DNA of 60,573 nt, taken from positions 1-60,573 of the forward strand of contig JBIPPH010000011.1 of the NCBI GenBank assembly GCA_044368575.1, written 5' to 3'. This DNA comes from JABMMZ01 sp044368575 (GTDB taxonomy: Bacteria; Bacteroidota; Bacteroidia; NS11-12g; UBA955). Both the position numbers and the translations under genes were made by a program. The notes beneath the pieces are model-generated. The model had not been told where the DNA came from. It did not search any database and saw only the letters and a program-made list of their open reading frames with translations. Positions 8,918 through 17,395 of this stretch are shown here, piece by piece; positions within the stretch are counted from its first letter, which is position 1, and the number at the start of each line of letters is the position of its first letter.

Positions 8918-9715
8918 ATGTACAATCAATACGAGACCTTTTTAAAACATGTGTATGAAAACGGAACGCTCAAGAGCGACCGCACAGGCACGGGTACAAA
9001 AAGTGTTTTTGGGTATCAGATGCGTTTTGATTTAAATCAAGGCTTCCCTTTGATTACCAGCAAGAAGGTACATTTGAAATCCATCATACATGAGTTGTTA
9101 TGGTTTTTAAAAGGCGAAACCAATATTGCCTATCTTAAAGAAAATGGTGTTAGTATTTGGGATGAATGGGCTGATGCCAATGGCGATTTAGGACCTGTTT
9201 ATGGCAAACAATGGAGAAGTTGGGCGGCACCAGATGGTCAAGTCATTGATCAAATTGAAGAAGTGGTTAAAACCATAAAAAACAATCCTGATAGCCGCAG
9301 AATGATAGTCTCAGCGTGGAATCCTGCTGATTTGCCTAAGATGGCCTTAGCGCCTTGTCATTGTTTGTTTCAATTTTATGTGGCAGACGGCAAACTATCT
9401 TGCCAACTTTATCAAAGAAGCGCAGATATTTTCTTAGGAGTTCCTTTCAACATTGCTTCTTATGCCTTGTTGACGATGATGCTGGCGCAAGTATGTGGTT
9501 TAAAGTATGGTGATTTTGTGCATACTTTCGGTGATGCCCACGTGTATACTAATCACTTTGAACAAGTGGAATTGCAATTGTCGAGAACACCAAATGCTTA
9601 CCCAAGCATGCGCATCAATCCAGATGTTAAGTCTATTTATGACTTCAAATACGAAGACTTTACGTTAGAGAATTACAATCCACATCCGGCCATTAAAGCG
9701 CCTGTAGCAGTTTAA
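8918..9715 (+). CDS. thyA: Thymidylate synthase
   Basis: ThyA makes dTMP from dUMP using methylenetetrahydrofolate. At 265 residues it matches the short bacterial form. The nucleophile is Cys147 in LAPCHC, and the dUMP phosphate is bound by DRTGTGT (21-27), SRR (126-128) and YQRSAD (165-170). FNIASYALL (177-185) and HVYTNH (near 209-214) are the other conserved blocks. The usual dihydrofolate reductase partner gene is not adjacent here. The gene is preceded by a terminator and a promoter box and is probably transcribed alone. Confidence 0.98.
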   Translation: MYNQYETFLKHVYENGTLKSDRTGTGTKSVFGYQMRFDLNQGFPLITSKKVHLKSIIHELLWFLKGETNIAYLKENGVSIWDEWADANGDLGPVYGKQWRSWAAPDGQVIDQIEEVVKTIKNNPDSRRMIVSAWNPADLPKMALAPCHCLFQFYVADGKLSCQLYQRSADIFLGVPFNIASYALLTMMLAQVCGLKYGDFVHTFGDAHVYTNHFEQVELQLSRTPNAYPSMRINPDVKSIYDFKYEDFTLENYNPHPAIKAPVAV

Positions 9716-9728
9716 AGCATATTAACCT

Positions 9729-9736
9729 TATATTTG
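9729..9736 (+). promoter_or_regulatory. -7 promoter box for ftsX
   Basis: TATATTTG matches TAnnTTTG. It lies seven bases before the TTG start of ftsX and 14 bases after the thyA stop. Confidence 0.55.
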
Positions 9737-9743
9737 TTAAAGT

Positions 9744-10622
9744 TTGAGCAACGAAAAATTATATAAAAAAAGAACCTCCTTTTGGCCAACCATTATCAGT
9801 ATGACTTTGGTCTTATTCATAGTTGGTTTATTGGGTTTGGTGTCTATTTATGCAAAACACTTAGCTAATTTTTATCAAAATAATTTTGAGGTTTATGTGT
9901 TTTACACAGACTCTACAGATACCGATAAAGCCAAACAAATTCAAAGTGAAATCAACCATTTGCCCTTTGTTAAATCCACTAGTTTTATTGACAGAGACAT
10001 TGCTGCTAGAAAAGAGATAGCGCGCTTAGGCAATGATTTCATCAAAACATTAGGCTATAATCCCATTCCCCATTCTTTAGAAATCAACATCAACGCAGCC
10101 TATGCCACTGAAGCTAAAATGCAAGTGGTGGAGCAACAGCTAAGATCGATGCCCAACATTGATGATATCCGCTATGCTAAAGATGATTTGGGCAAAAACT
10201 TGTTGAGTAAAATCAATCAGAACTTTGAAACCGTTAAATTGGTGTTAATGGCTTTGGCGGGCATACTGTTATTAATTGCCTTGGCGCTCATCAATAGCAC
10301 CGTTAGGATCAATATGTTTGCTCGACGTTTTTTAATTAAAAGTATGCAATATGTTGGCGCCTCGGATTGGTTCATTATCAGGCCATTTTTAGGCATGTAT
10401 TTGTTGTATGCGGTATTGTCTGTGGTATTGTCTTTGGGCATGTTGTTTGGCGTTGTGTATACCACCGAAAAGTACTTACAAGAGAACAATTGGCAATTGT
10501 TCATGGACGATTATTTGTCATTGTCTGGAATTTTATTAGCTTTGGCTGTATTAATTGCGCTCATCAGCGTTTATTTTTCAACCAAAAGATACCTTAAACT
10601 TAAAATAGATCAACTTTATTAA
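9744..10622 (+). CDS. ftsX: Cell-division permease-like protein FtsX
   Basis: FtsX works with the ATPase FtsE to activate peptidoglycan hydrolases across the inner membrane. The 292 residues show the FtsX layout: a first membrane helix (about 15-37), a periplasmic domain of about 130 residues, then three membrane helices (about 168-188, 215-240 and 258-280). The start is TTG at 9744, just after a promoter box; no earlier in-frame start is plausible. ftsE is not in the window. The order ftsX, DUF3098, uppP is recurrent in Bacteroidota. The EnvC-like protein at 28.6 kb is a candidate periplasmic partner. Confidence 0.9.
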   Translation: MSNEKLYKKRTSFWPTIISMTLVLFIVGLLGLVSIYAKHLANFYQNNFEVYVFYTDSTDTDKAKQIQSEINHLPFVKSTSFIDRDIAARKEIARLGNDFIKTLGYNPIPHSLEININAAYATEAKMQVVEQQLRSMPNIDDIRYAKDDLGKNLLSKINQNFETVKLVLMALAGILLLIALALINSTVRINMFARRFLIKSMQYVGASDWFIIRPFLGMYLLYAVLSVVLSLGMLFGVVYTTEKYLQENNWQLFMDDYLSLSGILLALAVLIALISVYFSTKRYLKLKIDQLY

Positions 10623-10630
10623 TCCATAAC

Positions 10631-10909
10631 ATGTCTTCAAAAAAACCGATTACTAAGCCTAGCAAAACCATTGAGAAAAAGGAAGTAAAACCACTCATGG
10701 TATTCAAGAAACAAAATTACATGTTGTTGGCCATTAGCTTCATCATTGTTGTAATTGGCTTCATAGTCATGGGAAGCGGCAAAGGTCAAGCCTTTGATGC
10801 ACCTATTAAGATCACAGTAGCACCCTTGATTGTGTTGGCAGGATTTGCCCTTGGTGTTGTTTCGATATTGTACAATCCAAAGTCTGAAACCCCTAGTCAA
10901 GAGGAGTAA
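10631..10909 (+). CDS. DUF3098 family small membrane protein
   Basis: The 92 residues comprise a basic N-terminal tail, two membrane helices (about 31-48 and 62-80) separated by a short loop, and an acidic C-terminal tail. The sequence around LMVFKKQNYMLL and the GSGKGQAFDAPIK loop fit DUF3098, a Bacteroidota family of unknown function found next to ftsX. It starts nine bases after ftsX and its stop abuts the uppP start, so it belongs to the same operon. A role in division-site or undecaprenyl-lipid metabolism is an inference from position only. Confidence 0.8.
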   Translation: MSSKKPITKPSKTIEKKEVKPLMVFKKQNYMLLAISFIIVVIGFIVMGSGKGQAFDAPIKITVAPLIVLAGFALGVVSILYNPKSETPSQEE

Positions 10910-11713
10910 TTGGATTATCTTCAAGCCATACTTATAGCCATTATTGAAGGCCTAACAGAGTTCCTTCCGGTCTCTTCGACGGCACACATGATCTTTACCA
11001 GTTCATTGATGGGTATTGAGAAGGATGGTTTTGTGAAAATGTTCCAAGTATCTATTCAATTTGGAGCCATATTAGCGGTTGTTTTTGCCTACAGAAATAC
11101 GTTTTTTAATCGACAAAATATAAGCTTATACTTCAAGTTGGCCCTTGCGGTTATTCCAGCTTTGCTGTCTGGTTATTTTTTTGATGATGTTATTGAATCT
11201 GTTTTAGAAAAACCAGTTCCTATCGCTATTGTATTGATTGTTGGTGGCGTGATTTTACTCTTTGTAGATCGCTTATTTAAATCAGGTAAAACGGATCAAA
11301 TTCAAGATTTAAATTATAAACAAGGAATAGCTGTTGGGTTTTGGCAATGCATAGCCTTAATGCCTGGTGTTAGTCGTGCAGCAGCTTCAATTATTGGCGG
11401 TATGCAACAAAAGATGACCCGCTCCTTAGCAGCTGAATTTTCTTTCTTTTTGGCTGTTCCTACCATGTTAGCGGTTACAGCCTATTCGGTTTTATTGAAG
11501 GATTGGCAATCCGTCAATGGCAGTGTAAAAGGCTATCAAATGATCATGCAAGATCAAACGCATATCCTATTGTTTTTAATTGGCAACGTTGTGGCTTTCA
11601 TTGTAGCCTTATTGGCCATCAAAACTTTCGTAGCGGCGTTAAAGCAATATGGTTTTAAACCCTTTGCTTGGTACAGAATCCTATTAGGAATTTTGTTGTT
11701 GTTTGTATTGTAG
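10910..11713 (+). CDS. uppP: Undecaprenyl-diphosphate phosphatase (UppP/BacA)
   Basis: UppP dephosphorylates undecaprenyl diphosphate so the lipid carrier can be reused for peptidoglycan and other glycans. The 267-residue polytopic protein has EGLTEFLPVSSTAH (residues 13-26) and the second active-site block PGVSRAAASIIGGM (about 158-171). The residue after SR, usually Ser, is Ala here. The start is TTG at 10910, directly after the DUF3098 stop, and agrees exactly with the family N-terminus. It is the last gene of the ftsX operon and converges on the PD40 gene with a four-base gap. Loss-of-function or overexpression of this family alters bacitracin sensitivity. Confidence 0.95.
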   Translation: MDYLQAILIAIIEGLTEFLPVSSTAHMIFTSSLMGIEKDGFVKMFQVSIQFGAILAVVFAYRNTFFNRQNISLYFKLALAVIPALLSGYFFDDVIESVLEKPVPIAIVLIVGGVILLFVDRLFKSGKTDQIQDLNYKQGIAVGFWQCIALMPGVSRAAASIIGGMQQKMTRSLAAEFSFFLAVPTMLAVTAYSVLLKDWQSVNGSVKGYQMIMQDQTHILLFLIGNVVAFIVALLAIKTFVAALKQYGFKPFAWYRILLGILLLFVL

Positions 11714-11717
11714 TGGT

Positions 11718-12779
11718 TTATTCCACCCAATCTGCAATAAACAAATTGGTATCTCTAGTGCCACCGTTGTTTCTGTTGCTACTAAAAATCAATTGCTTAC
11801 CATCAGGACTAAACATCGGAAACGCATTAAAATTACTCTCATCCGTGATTTGAGTTAAATTGTTGCCGTCTATATCAACCATGTACAATTGGAATTGATA
11901 GCCTCTTGGAGAAGCGTGGTTGCTAGAAAAAATGATTTTATTACCAGCAGGGTGAAAGAAAGGCGCCCAATTGGCTTTTCCTAAGTACGTGATTTGTTTC
12001 ATGTTGGCACCATTGGTATCACATACAAACAATTCCATGTTATTAGGGGCTACCAAGCCTTTAGCGAGCAGTTCTTTGTACTCTGTATACTCTTGCATGG
12101 TTTGAGGTCTCGAAGCTCTAAAAATCAATTTTGAACCATCTGGAGAAAAGAAAGCGCCGCCATCATAACCCAAGGCATTGGTAATTTGTTTTAAACCGCT
12201 GCCATCAATGTTCATGATCCACAACTCAATATCACCGCTTCTATTGCTGGTAAATACAATTTTATCGCCCTTAGGACTTACCGTAGCTTCAGCATCATAG
12301 CCATTGCTATCTGTTAGCTGTTTGATGATTTTACCTTTTGCGTTGGCTACAAACACATCGAACTCAGGATGTAAAGACCAAGTGTATTTGGCTTTCGGAT
12401 TGTATGGGGCCACATATGGACAGGTATCCATTGCTTGGTGGGTACTAGCAAATAATATGGATTTATTATCTGGCATGAAATAAGAGCAAGTGGTTTTACC
12501 TTTACCTGTGCTGATGAGTTTTGGTTTGTATTGTTCTTTTTTTCTCAGCGCCTTAGCGATGTTCATAGAAAATATCTGATCGCATTTTAAACCCCATTTT
12601 GGATTATTAGACTGAAAGCTGACCATTTTGCCATCAGGGCTAAAGTAGGCCTCAGCATTGTCGCCACCAAAAGTTAATTGTCTGATATTGGCTAAGTGCG
12701 GCTCTTTATTAATCGAGTCTTGCGCTTGCATGCAGCTTAAGCTTGATAAAAAAACGATGGTTAATAGTGATTTAAACAT
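11718..12779 (-). CDS. Exported TolB-like PD40 beta-propeller protein
   Basis: The mature protein is made of repeated PD40/WD40-like beta-propeller units containing FSPDGKxxxFxSN motifs, for example AYFSPDGKMVSFQSN, VSPKGDKIVFTSNRSG and MFSPDGKQLIFSSNR, enough for a six-bladed propeller. TolB-type propellers act in the periplasm as interaction modules. The frame is open upstream to 12881, but the signal peptide MFKSLLTIVFLSSLSCMQAQ begins at 12779, so that ATG is taken as the start (353 aa). This places it 16 bases after the purM stop, suggesting cotranscription. There is no peptidase or peptidoglycan-binding domain attached. Precise function unknown. Confidence 0.85.
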   Translation of the reverse strand: MFKSLLTIVFLSSLSCMQAQDSINKEPHLANIRQLTFGGDNAEAYFSPDGKMVSFQSNNPKWGLKCDQIFSMNIAKALRKKEQYKPKLISTGKGKTTCSYFMPDNKSILFASTHQAMDTCPYVAPYNPKAKYTWSLHPEFDVFVANAKGKIIKQLTDSNGYDAEATVSPKGDKIVFTSNRSGDIELWIMNIDGSGLKQITNALGYDGGAFFSPDGSKLIFRASRPQTMQEYTEYKELLAKGLVAPNNMELFVCDTNGANMKQITYLGKANWAPFFHPAGNKIIFSSNHASPRGYQFQLYMVDIDGNNLTQITDESNFNAFPMFSPDGKQLIFSSNRNNGGTRDTNLFIADWVE

Positions 12780-12795
12780 GTTAAATGATTTTGAA

Positions 12796-13971
12796 TTAGT
12801 AGTAAGTATAGTGGCCATTTTCGCCAATAATATTGACTTGTTTGGTACTGTGTGCTTCAACCCTGCCAATGATTTGAGCATCTACACCAAAGGATTGGCT
12901 TATAGCAATAATATCTTGGGCTTTTTCCGCGCTGATATAGATTTCCATTCTGTGACCCATATTGAAAACTTTGTACATTTCTTCCCAAGAAGTTTGACTC
13001 TGAGCTTGAATGGTTTTAAACAACACTGGAGTAGGAAACAATTGGTCTTTGATGATGTTCAAAGGCGATTTTACAAAATGCAATACTTTGGTTTGAGCGC
13101 CGCCTGTGCAATGCACCATACCATGAATATCTGCTCTGTGATGTTCTAATATGGCTTTAATTATTGGGGCGTAAGTTCTGGTTGGCGATAACACCATTTG
13201 CCCGGCATTAATGGGGCAATCAGCTACCGCATCGGTCAAATGCAATTGGCCTGTATATGCCAATTCTGGCTTTAATAAATCGTCGTAAGACTCTGGGTAT
13301 TTACTGCGGTAAACTGCATTAAACACATCGTGTCTAGCACTGGTTAAACCATTGCTGCCCATACCACCATTGTAGGTGGTTTCGTATTTGGCTTGTCCGT
13401 ATGAAGCCAATCCAACAATCACATCGCCAGCTTGTATGGTATGGTTGGAAATAATGTCACTGCGTTTAGCTCTTGCCGTAACAGTACTATCAACTATAAC
13501 GGTTTTAACCAAATCTCCAACATCAGCTGTTTCGCCACCACCGCTGATGATATTGATGCCATAACTTCTAAGGTTGTCAATAAAAGCTTCGGTGCCATTG
13601 ATGATCTCAGCTATCACTTCGCCAGGTATGCGTTTTTTGTTTCTACCTATAGTGCTTGACAATAAAAATTGATCGGTAATGCCAACGCACAATAAATCGT
13701 CAATATTCATGACGATAGCATCTTGTGCTATGCCTCTCCACACAGATAAATCGCCAGTTTCTTTCCAATACATGTAGGCTAAACTGCTTTTAGTACCAGC
13801 GCCGTCAGCATGAATAACATTGCAATACGCATCGTCTTGACCCAATACATCGGGAATGATTTTACAAAAAGCTTGAGGGAATAAACCTTTATCGATGTGC
13901 GCAATCGCCTTGTGAACATCTTCTTTCTGAGACGAAACGCCTCTTTCGGCATATTTATCGGTTGGATTCAT
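12796..13971 (-). CDS. purM: Phosphoribosylformylglycinamidine cyclo-ligase (AIR synthetase)
   Basis: PurM closes the imidazole ring in purine synthesis (FGAM plus ATP to AIR). The N-terminal half has the ATP-grasp-like PurM signature, with HADGAGTKSS (about 54-63) and the DIVMNIDDLLCVG-like segment (about 87-98). The GGGETADVGDLV block (about 143-154) and the C-terminal GHRMEIYI complete the family. At 391 residues it is longer than the E. coli enzyme, as expected for the Bacteroidota variant. The ATG at 13971 follows a TATTTTTG box by eight bases. It leads a two-gene unit with the PD40 gene. Confidence 0.93.
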   Translation of the reverse strand: MNPTDKYAERGVSSQKEDVHKAIAHIDKGLFPQAFCKIIPDVLGQDDAYCNVIHADGAGTKSSLAYMYWKETGDLSVWRGIAQDAIVMNIDDLLCVGITDQFLLSSTIGRNKKRIPGEVIAEIINGTEAFIDNLRSYGINIISGGGETADVGDLVKTVIVDSTVTARAKRSDIISNHTIQAGDVIVGLASYGQAKYETTYNGGMGSNGLTSARHDVFNAVYRSKYPESYDDLLKPELAYTGQLHLTDAVADCPINAGQMVLSPTRTYAPIIKAILEHHRADIHGMVHCTGGAQTKVLHFVKSPLNIIKDQLFPTPVLFKTIQAQSQTSWEEMYKVFNMGHRMEIYISAEKAQDIIAISQSFGVDAQIIGRVEAHSTKQVNIIGENGHYTYY

Positions 13972-13979
13972 AAGCCTTG

Positions 13980-13987
13980 CAAAAATA
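13980..13987 (-). promoter_or_regulatory. -7 promoter box for purM
   Basis: On the minus strand the sequence reads TATTTTTG, eight bases before the purM ATG. The divergent proS box lies about 80 bases away at 14064. Confidence 0.5.
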
Positions 13988-14063
13988 GATAAAATTTTTA
14001 GCTAAGAGCCATAGAATCTGTCACGGAATTGTTTTTTATTATGCACAATACTCAGTATTTAGA

Positions 14064-14071
14064 TACCTTTG
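14064..14071 (+). promoter_or_regulatory. -7 promoter box for proS; decides the start codon
   Basis: TACCTTTG matches TAnnTTTG. It lies inside the longest open frame but 29 bases upstream of the ATG at 14101, so translation from the upstream ATG at 14029 would not be possible from this transcript. Confidence 0.55.
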
Positions 14072-14100
14072 CAATAAATTTAAAGAACAAGCATTGGACT

Positions 14101-15573
14101 ATGGCCTACGAAAAAGTAAAGCGCAGCGATAATTACAGCGAATGGTATAACAACTTGGTGAAACATGCAGACATGGCAGAGCATGCCGATGTTAAAGGTT
14201 GCATGGTTATTAAGCCATATGGTTATGCTATCTGGGAGAAAATGCAAGCTGAATTGGATAAAAAATTCAAGCAAACTGGCCACGTTAATGCTTACTTTCC
14301 TTTGCTGATTCCAAAGTCTTTTTTTGAAAAAGAAGAGAAAAATGCAGAAGGTTTTGCTAAAGAATGCGCCGTAGTCACCCACTACAGATTAAAGGTTGAT
14401 GACGATAGAAAAATCATTGTTGATCCTGAGGCAAAACTTGAAGAAGAATTGATTATTAGACCCACCAGTGAGGCCATTATTTGGAACACTTACAAAGGTT
14501 GGATTCAATCATACAGAGATCTACCAATATTGATCAATCAATGGGCCAATGTGATGCGTTGGGAAATGCGCACGCGTTTGTTTTTAAGAACCTCTGAGTT
14601 CTTATGGCAAGAAGGTCATACAGCGCACGCTAGTTCTGAAGAAGCGATTGCAGAAACCAAGCAAATGCTTGATGTATATGCTGATTTTGCTGAACAATTT
14701 TTAGCAGTTCCAGTGATCAAAGGGGTTAAAACTGAAAACGAACGTTTTGCCGGTGCAGTTGAAACCTACTGTATTGAAGGTTTAATGCAAGATGGTAAAG
14801 CACTTCAAATGGGCACCTCGCACTTTTTAGGTCAGAATTTTGCCAAAGCTTTTGATGTAAAATTCCAAAGCAAAGAAGGCAAATTGGAACATGTATGGGC
14901 TACTAGTTGGGGCGTATCAACCCGTTTAATTGGCGCATTAATTATGGCTCATAGCGATGATGAAGGTTTGGTATTACCTCCAAGCTTAGCACCTATTCAA
15001 GTGGTTATTGTACCGATTTATCGTTCAGAAGAAGAGCTTGAAAAAGTTAGTCAAGAAGCGCTTAAAATCAAACAACAATTAGAGGCTTTAAATATTGCTG
15101 TGAAGTTTGATAACCGCGATACCCACAAACCAGGATATAAGTTTGCAGAATGGGAATTGAAAGGTGTGCCTTTGAGAATAGCCATAGGCCCTAGAGATAT
15201 TGAAAATGGCACCGTTGAGTTGGCAAGAAGAGATACCAAAGAAAAAATGGTGAAACAAATTGCCGGTATTGATACACAAGTGCAAGCATTATTGAAAGAC
15301 ATTCAAACCAATATATTTGAAAAGGCTAAACAATACAGAGATAGCCATATTCATACTGTAAATACTTGGGATGAATTTGTTGAAGCCCTCGATCAAAAAG
15401 GCGGATTTGTATCAGCCCATTGGGATGGCACTTCAGCTACAGAAGAAAAAATCAAAGAGATGACCAAGGCCACTATCAGATGTATTCCACTTAATAATAC
15501 CAAAGAAGCTGGCAAGTGCATTTTAACAGGCGCAGATTCTACTCAAAGGGTATTGTTTGCTAAAGCATATTAA
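14101..15573 (+). CDS. proS: Prolyl-tRNA synthetase (eukaryote/archaeon-like type)
   Basis: This class II synthetase charges tRNA-Pro. At 490 residues from the ATG at 14101 it is the short ProRS form without the bacterial editing insertion. Motif 2-like RTSEFLWQEGHTAH and motif 3-like WGVSTRLIGALIMAHSDDEGL (split here by description) surround the active site, with an anticodon-binding domain (QVVIVPIY onward) and a C-terminal extension ending in Tyr, as in the archaeal/eukaryotic class. The frame is open 24 codons further upstream, but a promoter box lies in that stretch and the family N-terminus starts at MAYEK. It converges on the ABC transporter gene with adjacent stop codons. Confidence 0.95.
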   Translation: MAYEKVKRSDNYSEWYNNLVKHADMAEHADVKGCMVIKPYGYAIWEKMQAELDKKFKQTGHVNAYFPLLIPKSFFEKEEKNAEGFAKECAVVTHYRLKVDDDRKIIVDPEAKLEEELIIRPTSEAIIWNTYKGWIQSYRDLPILINQWANVMRWEMRTRLFLRTSEFLWQEGHTAHASSEEAIAETKQMLDVYADFAEQFLAVPVIKGVKTENERFAGAVETYCIEGLMQDGKALQMGTSHFLGQNFAKAFDVKFQSKEGKLEHVWATSWGVSTRLIGALIMAHSDDEGLVLPPSLAPIQVVIVPIYRSEEELEKVSQEALKIKQQLEALNIAVKFDNRDTHKPGYKFAEWELKGVPLRIAIGPRDIENGTVELARRDTKEKMVKQIAGIDTQVQALLKDIQTNIFEKAKQYRDSHIHTVNTWDEFVEALDQKGGFVSAHWDGTSATEEKIKEMTKATIRCIPLNNTKEAGKCILTGADSTQRVLFAKAY

Positions 15574-17316
15574 TTACTTACGCTCTCCAATTTGTTGACG
15601 CCACATGGCGTAATACAAACCTTTTTCAGCAATTAATTCTGCGTGTTGACCATGTTCAACGATTTTGCCTTGCTCCAAAACATAGATTCTGTTGGCATGC
15701 ATAATCGTGCTTAGTCTGTGCGCTATTAAGATGGTAATGGCAGAATAGTCTTGATTGATTTGTTTAATGGTCTGCGTAATATCGTCTTCGGTTAGACTAT
15801 CCAAGGCAGAGGTGGCTTCATCAAATACCAATAAAGATGGTTTTCTGAGCAAAGCCCTGGCTATTGAAAGCCTTTGTTTTTCGCCACCGCTTAGTTTAAC
15901 GCCTCCTTCACCAATAATGGTATCAATGCCTTTATCTGCGCGCTTTAACAGATTCTGACAACTGGCTTTATCAAGTGCATTTTGAATGTCTGCATCACTG
16001 GCATCAGGTTTAACAAACAACATATTTTCTTTGATGGAACCAGAAAACAATTGAGTATCTTGTGTTACAAAACCAATCTTCTCGCGAAGGGCATCTAAAT
16101 CAATCTCATTGGCCTCAATGCCAGAGTATAAAATATTGCCTTCTTGTGCTTGGTATAGCCCCACTAATAATTTCACCAAAGTGGTTTTTCCTGAACCTGA
16201 AGGCCCAACAAAGGCAATGGTTTCACCCTTATTGACTTTAAAACTTACATCGACTAATGCTTTACTTGAAGCTGATTTGTGTTGGAAAGACACATGTTTG
16301 AATTCAAAATCATTCAACTCATTGACATGTTTTGGTGTTTGTGGTTTTTGATCAAGTGGTGTATCCAGCAGTTTTTTGAAATTGTCTAAAGACACTTCTG
16401 CTTCTCTGTGGATCAAAATGATATTGCCAAATTCTTGCAGAGGATTAAACAAGAAGAAAGAGTAAAATAAAAAGGTAAAGTATTGACCTGCAGAAAGCGT
16501 GTTATTAAAGATCAAATACAACAATACCACTATCATAACACTACGGGTGAATTGAACAGTTGTACCTTGCAAAAACGCTAAACTTCTAATGTATTTAACC
16601 TTTTTTAATTCAAGGCCTAAGATCTTAGTGGTGGTATTGTTCAATCTATTGATTTCTTGATTGGCTAAACCCAAACTTTTTACCAATTCAATATTTCTCA
16701 AACTTTCAGTAGTACTGCCGGCCATAGCGGTGGTTTCTCCCACTATATTTCTTTGCATGACCTTGATTTTTTTACTCAACAAGGAACTTGTAAGGCCTAT
16801 CACGATAATCGCCCCTAAATACACAGCAGCCACTTTAAAACTAACGGTCAAAGTAAATATCATAACGAAGACCATGCCTACTATTGAAGTAAACAAAATG
16901 CCAATTAAGGCAGTGATTAATTTCTCGGTATCTGTTCTAACTTTTTCAAGTATTGATAAGGTTTCACCACTTCTTTGATCTTCAAAAACCTGGAAAGGCA
17001 ATTCAAGGGAATGTTTTAATCCATCTGAAAAAATCTGAGCACCTATTCTCAATACAATCACATTGGTGTAATAGTCCTGAAAGTTTTTGGCTATTCTACT
17101 AACCATGGTAACGCCAATAGATAGACCCACTAAATACAGTGCATGCTTTAAAAATTCAGCTTGTGTTAGATGGTCGTGTTGATTAATGATTTCATCAACA
17201 ATGCGACCCGTAATTTGAGGATCTAACAATGAGAAGGATTGATTGATAGCAGCCAGCAACAAGGCTAAGAGCAGTATCGGCCATTGTAGCTTTAAGTATT
17301 TGAATAATAGACTCAT
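15574..17316 (-). CDS. ABC transporter, fused permease and ATPase (MsbA-like exporter half)
   Basis: The protein joins a six-helix exporter membrane domain (about residues 1-310) to a nucleotide-binding domain. The latter has Walker A GPSGSGKTT, the Q-loop in GFVTQDTQ, the signature LSGGEKQRLSIARAL, Walker B LLVFDEATSALD and the H-loop IAHRLST. Such half-transporters dimerise and export lipids, LPS precursors or drugs; the substrate cannot be told from sequence. The longest frame begins at 17340, but that codon lies upstream of a TATTTTTG promoter box, so the ATG at 17316 (580 aa) is preferred. It is a monocistronic gene converging on proS. Confidence 0.9.
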   Translation of the reverse strand: MSLLFKYLKLQWPILLLALLLAAINQSFSLLDPQITGRIVDEIINQHDHLTQAEFLKHALYLVGLSIGVTMVSRIAKNFQDYYTNVIVLRIGAQIFSDGLKHSLELPFQVFEDQRSGETLSILEKVRTDTEKLITALIGILFTSIVGMVFVMIFTLTVSFKVAAVYLGAIIVIGLTSSLLSKKIKVMQRNIVGETTAMAGSTTESLRNIELVKSLGLANQEINRLNNTTTKILGLELKKVKYIRSLAFLQGTTVQFTRSVMIVVLLYLIFNNTLSAGQYFTFLFYSFFLFNPLQEFGNIILIHREAEVSLDNFKKLLDTPLDQKPQTPKHVNELNDFEFKHVSFQHKSASSKALVDVSFKVNKGETIAFVGPSGSGKTTLVKLLVGLYQAQEGNILYSGIEANEIDLDALREKIGFVTQDTQLFSGSIKENMLFVKPDASDADIQNALDKASCQNLLKRADKGIDTIIGEGGVKLSGGEKQRLSIARALLRKPSLLVFDEATSALDSLTEDDITQTIKQINQDYSAITILIAHRLSTIMHANRIYVLEQGKIVEHGQHAELIAEKGLYYAMWRQQIGERK

Positions 17317-17326
17317 TGAACAGCTG

Positions 17327-17334
17327 CAAAAATA
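17327..17334 (-). promoter_or_regulatory. -7 promoter box for the ABC transporter gene; decides the start
   Basis: The minus strand reads TATTTTTG, ten bases upstream of the ATG at 17316 and downstream of the alternative start at 17340. Confidence 0.5.
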
Positions 17335-17395
17335 CAGCAATGTTGAGGAGTATCCTATATTGAAATATGCACAGTCAAATTGATAAAATTGATGT

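Noticed and set aside
12780..12881. 34-codon N-terminal extension of the PD40 protein overlapping purM
   Set aside because: It would place a signal peptide internally. The signal peptide begins at the ATG at 12779, 16 bases after the purM stop.
12658..13149. 163-codon open frame on the plus strand opposite the purM/PD40 genes
   Set aside because: It is antisense to two well-supported genes, has no family resemblance and no promoter box.
14029..14100. 24-codon N-terminal extension of proS from the ATG at 14029
   Set aside because: A TACCTTTG promoter box lies within it and the family N-terminus starts at the ATG at 14101.
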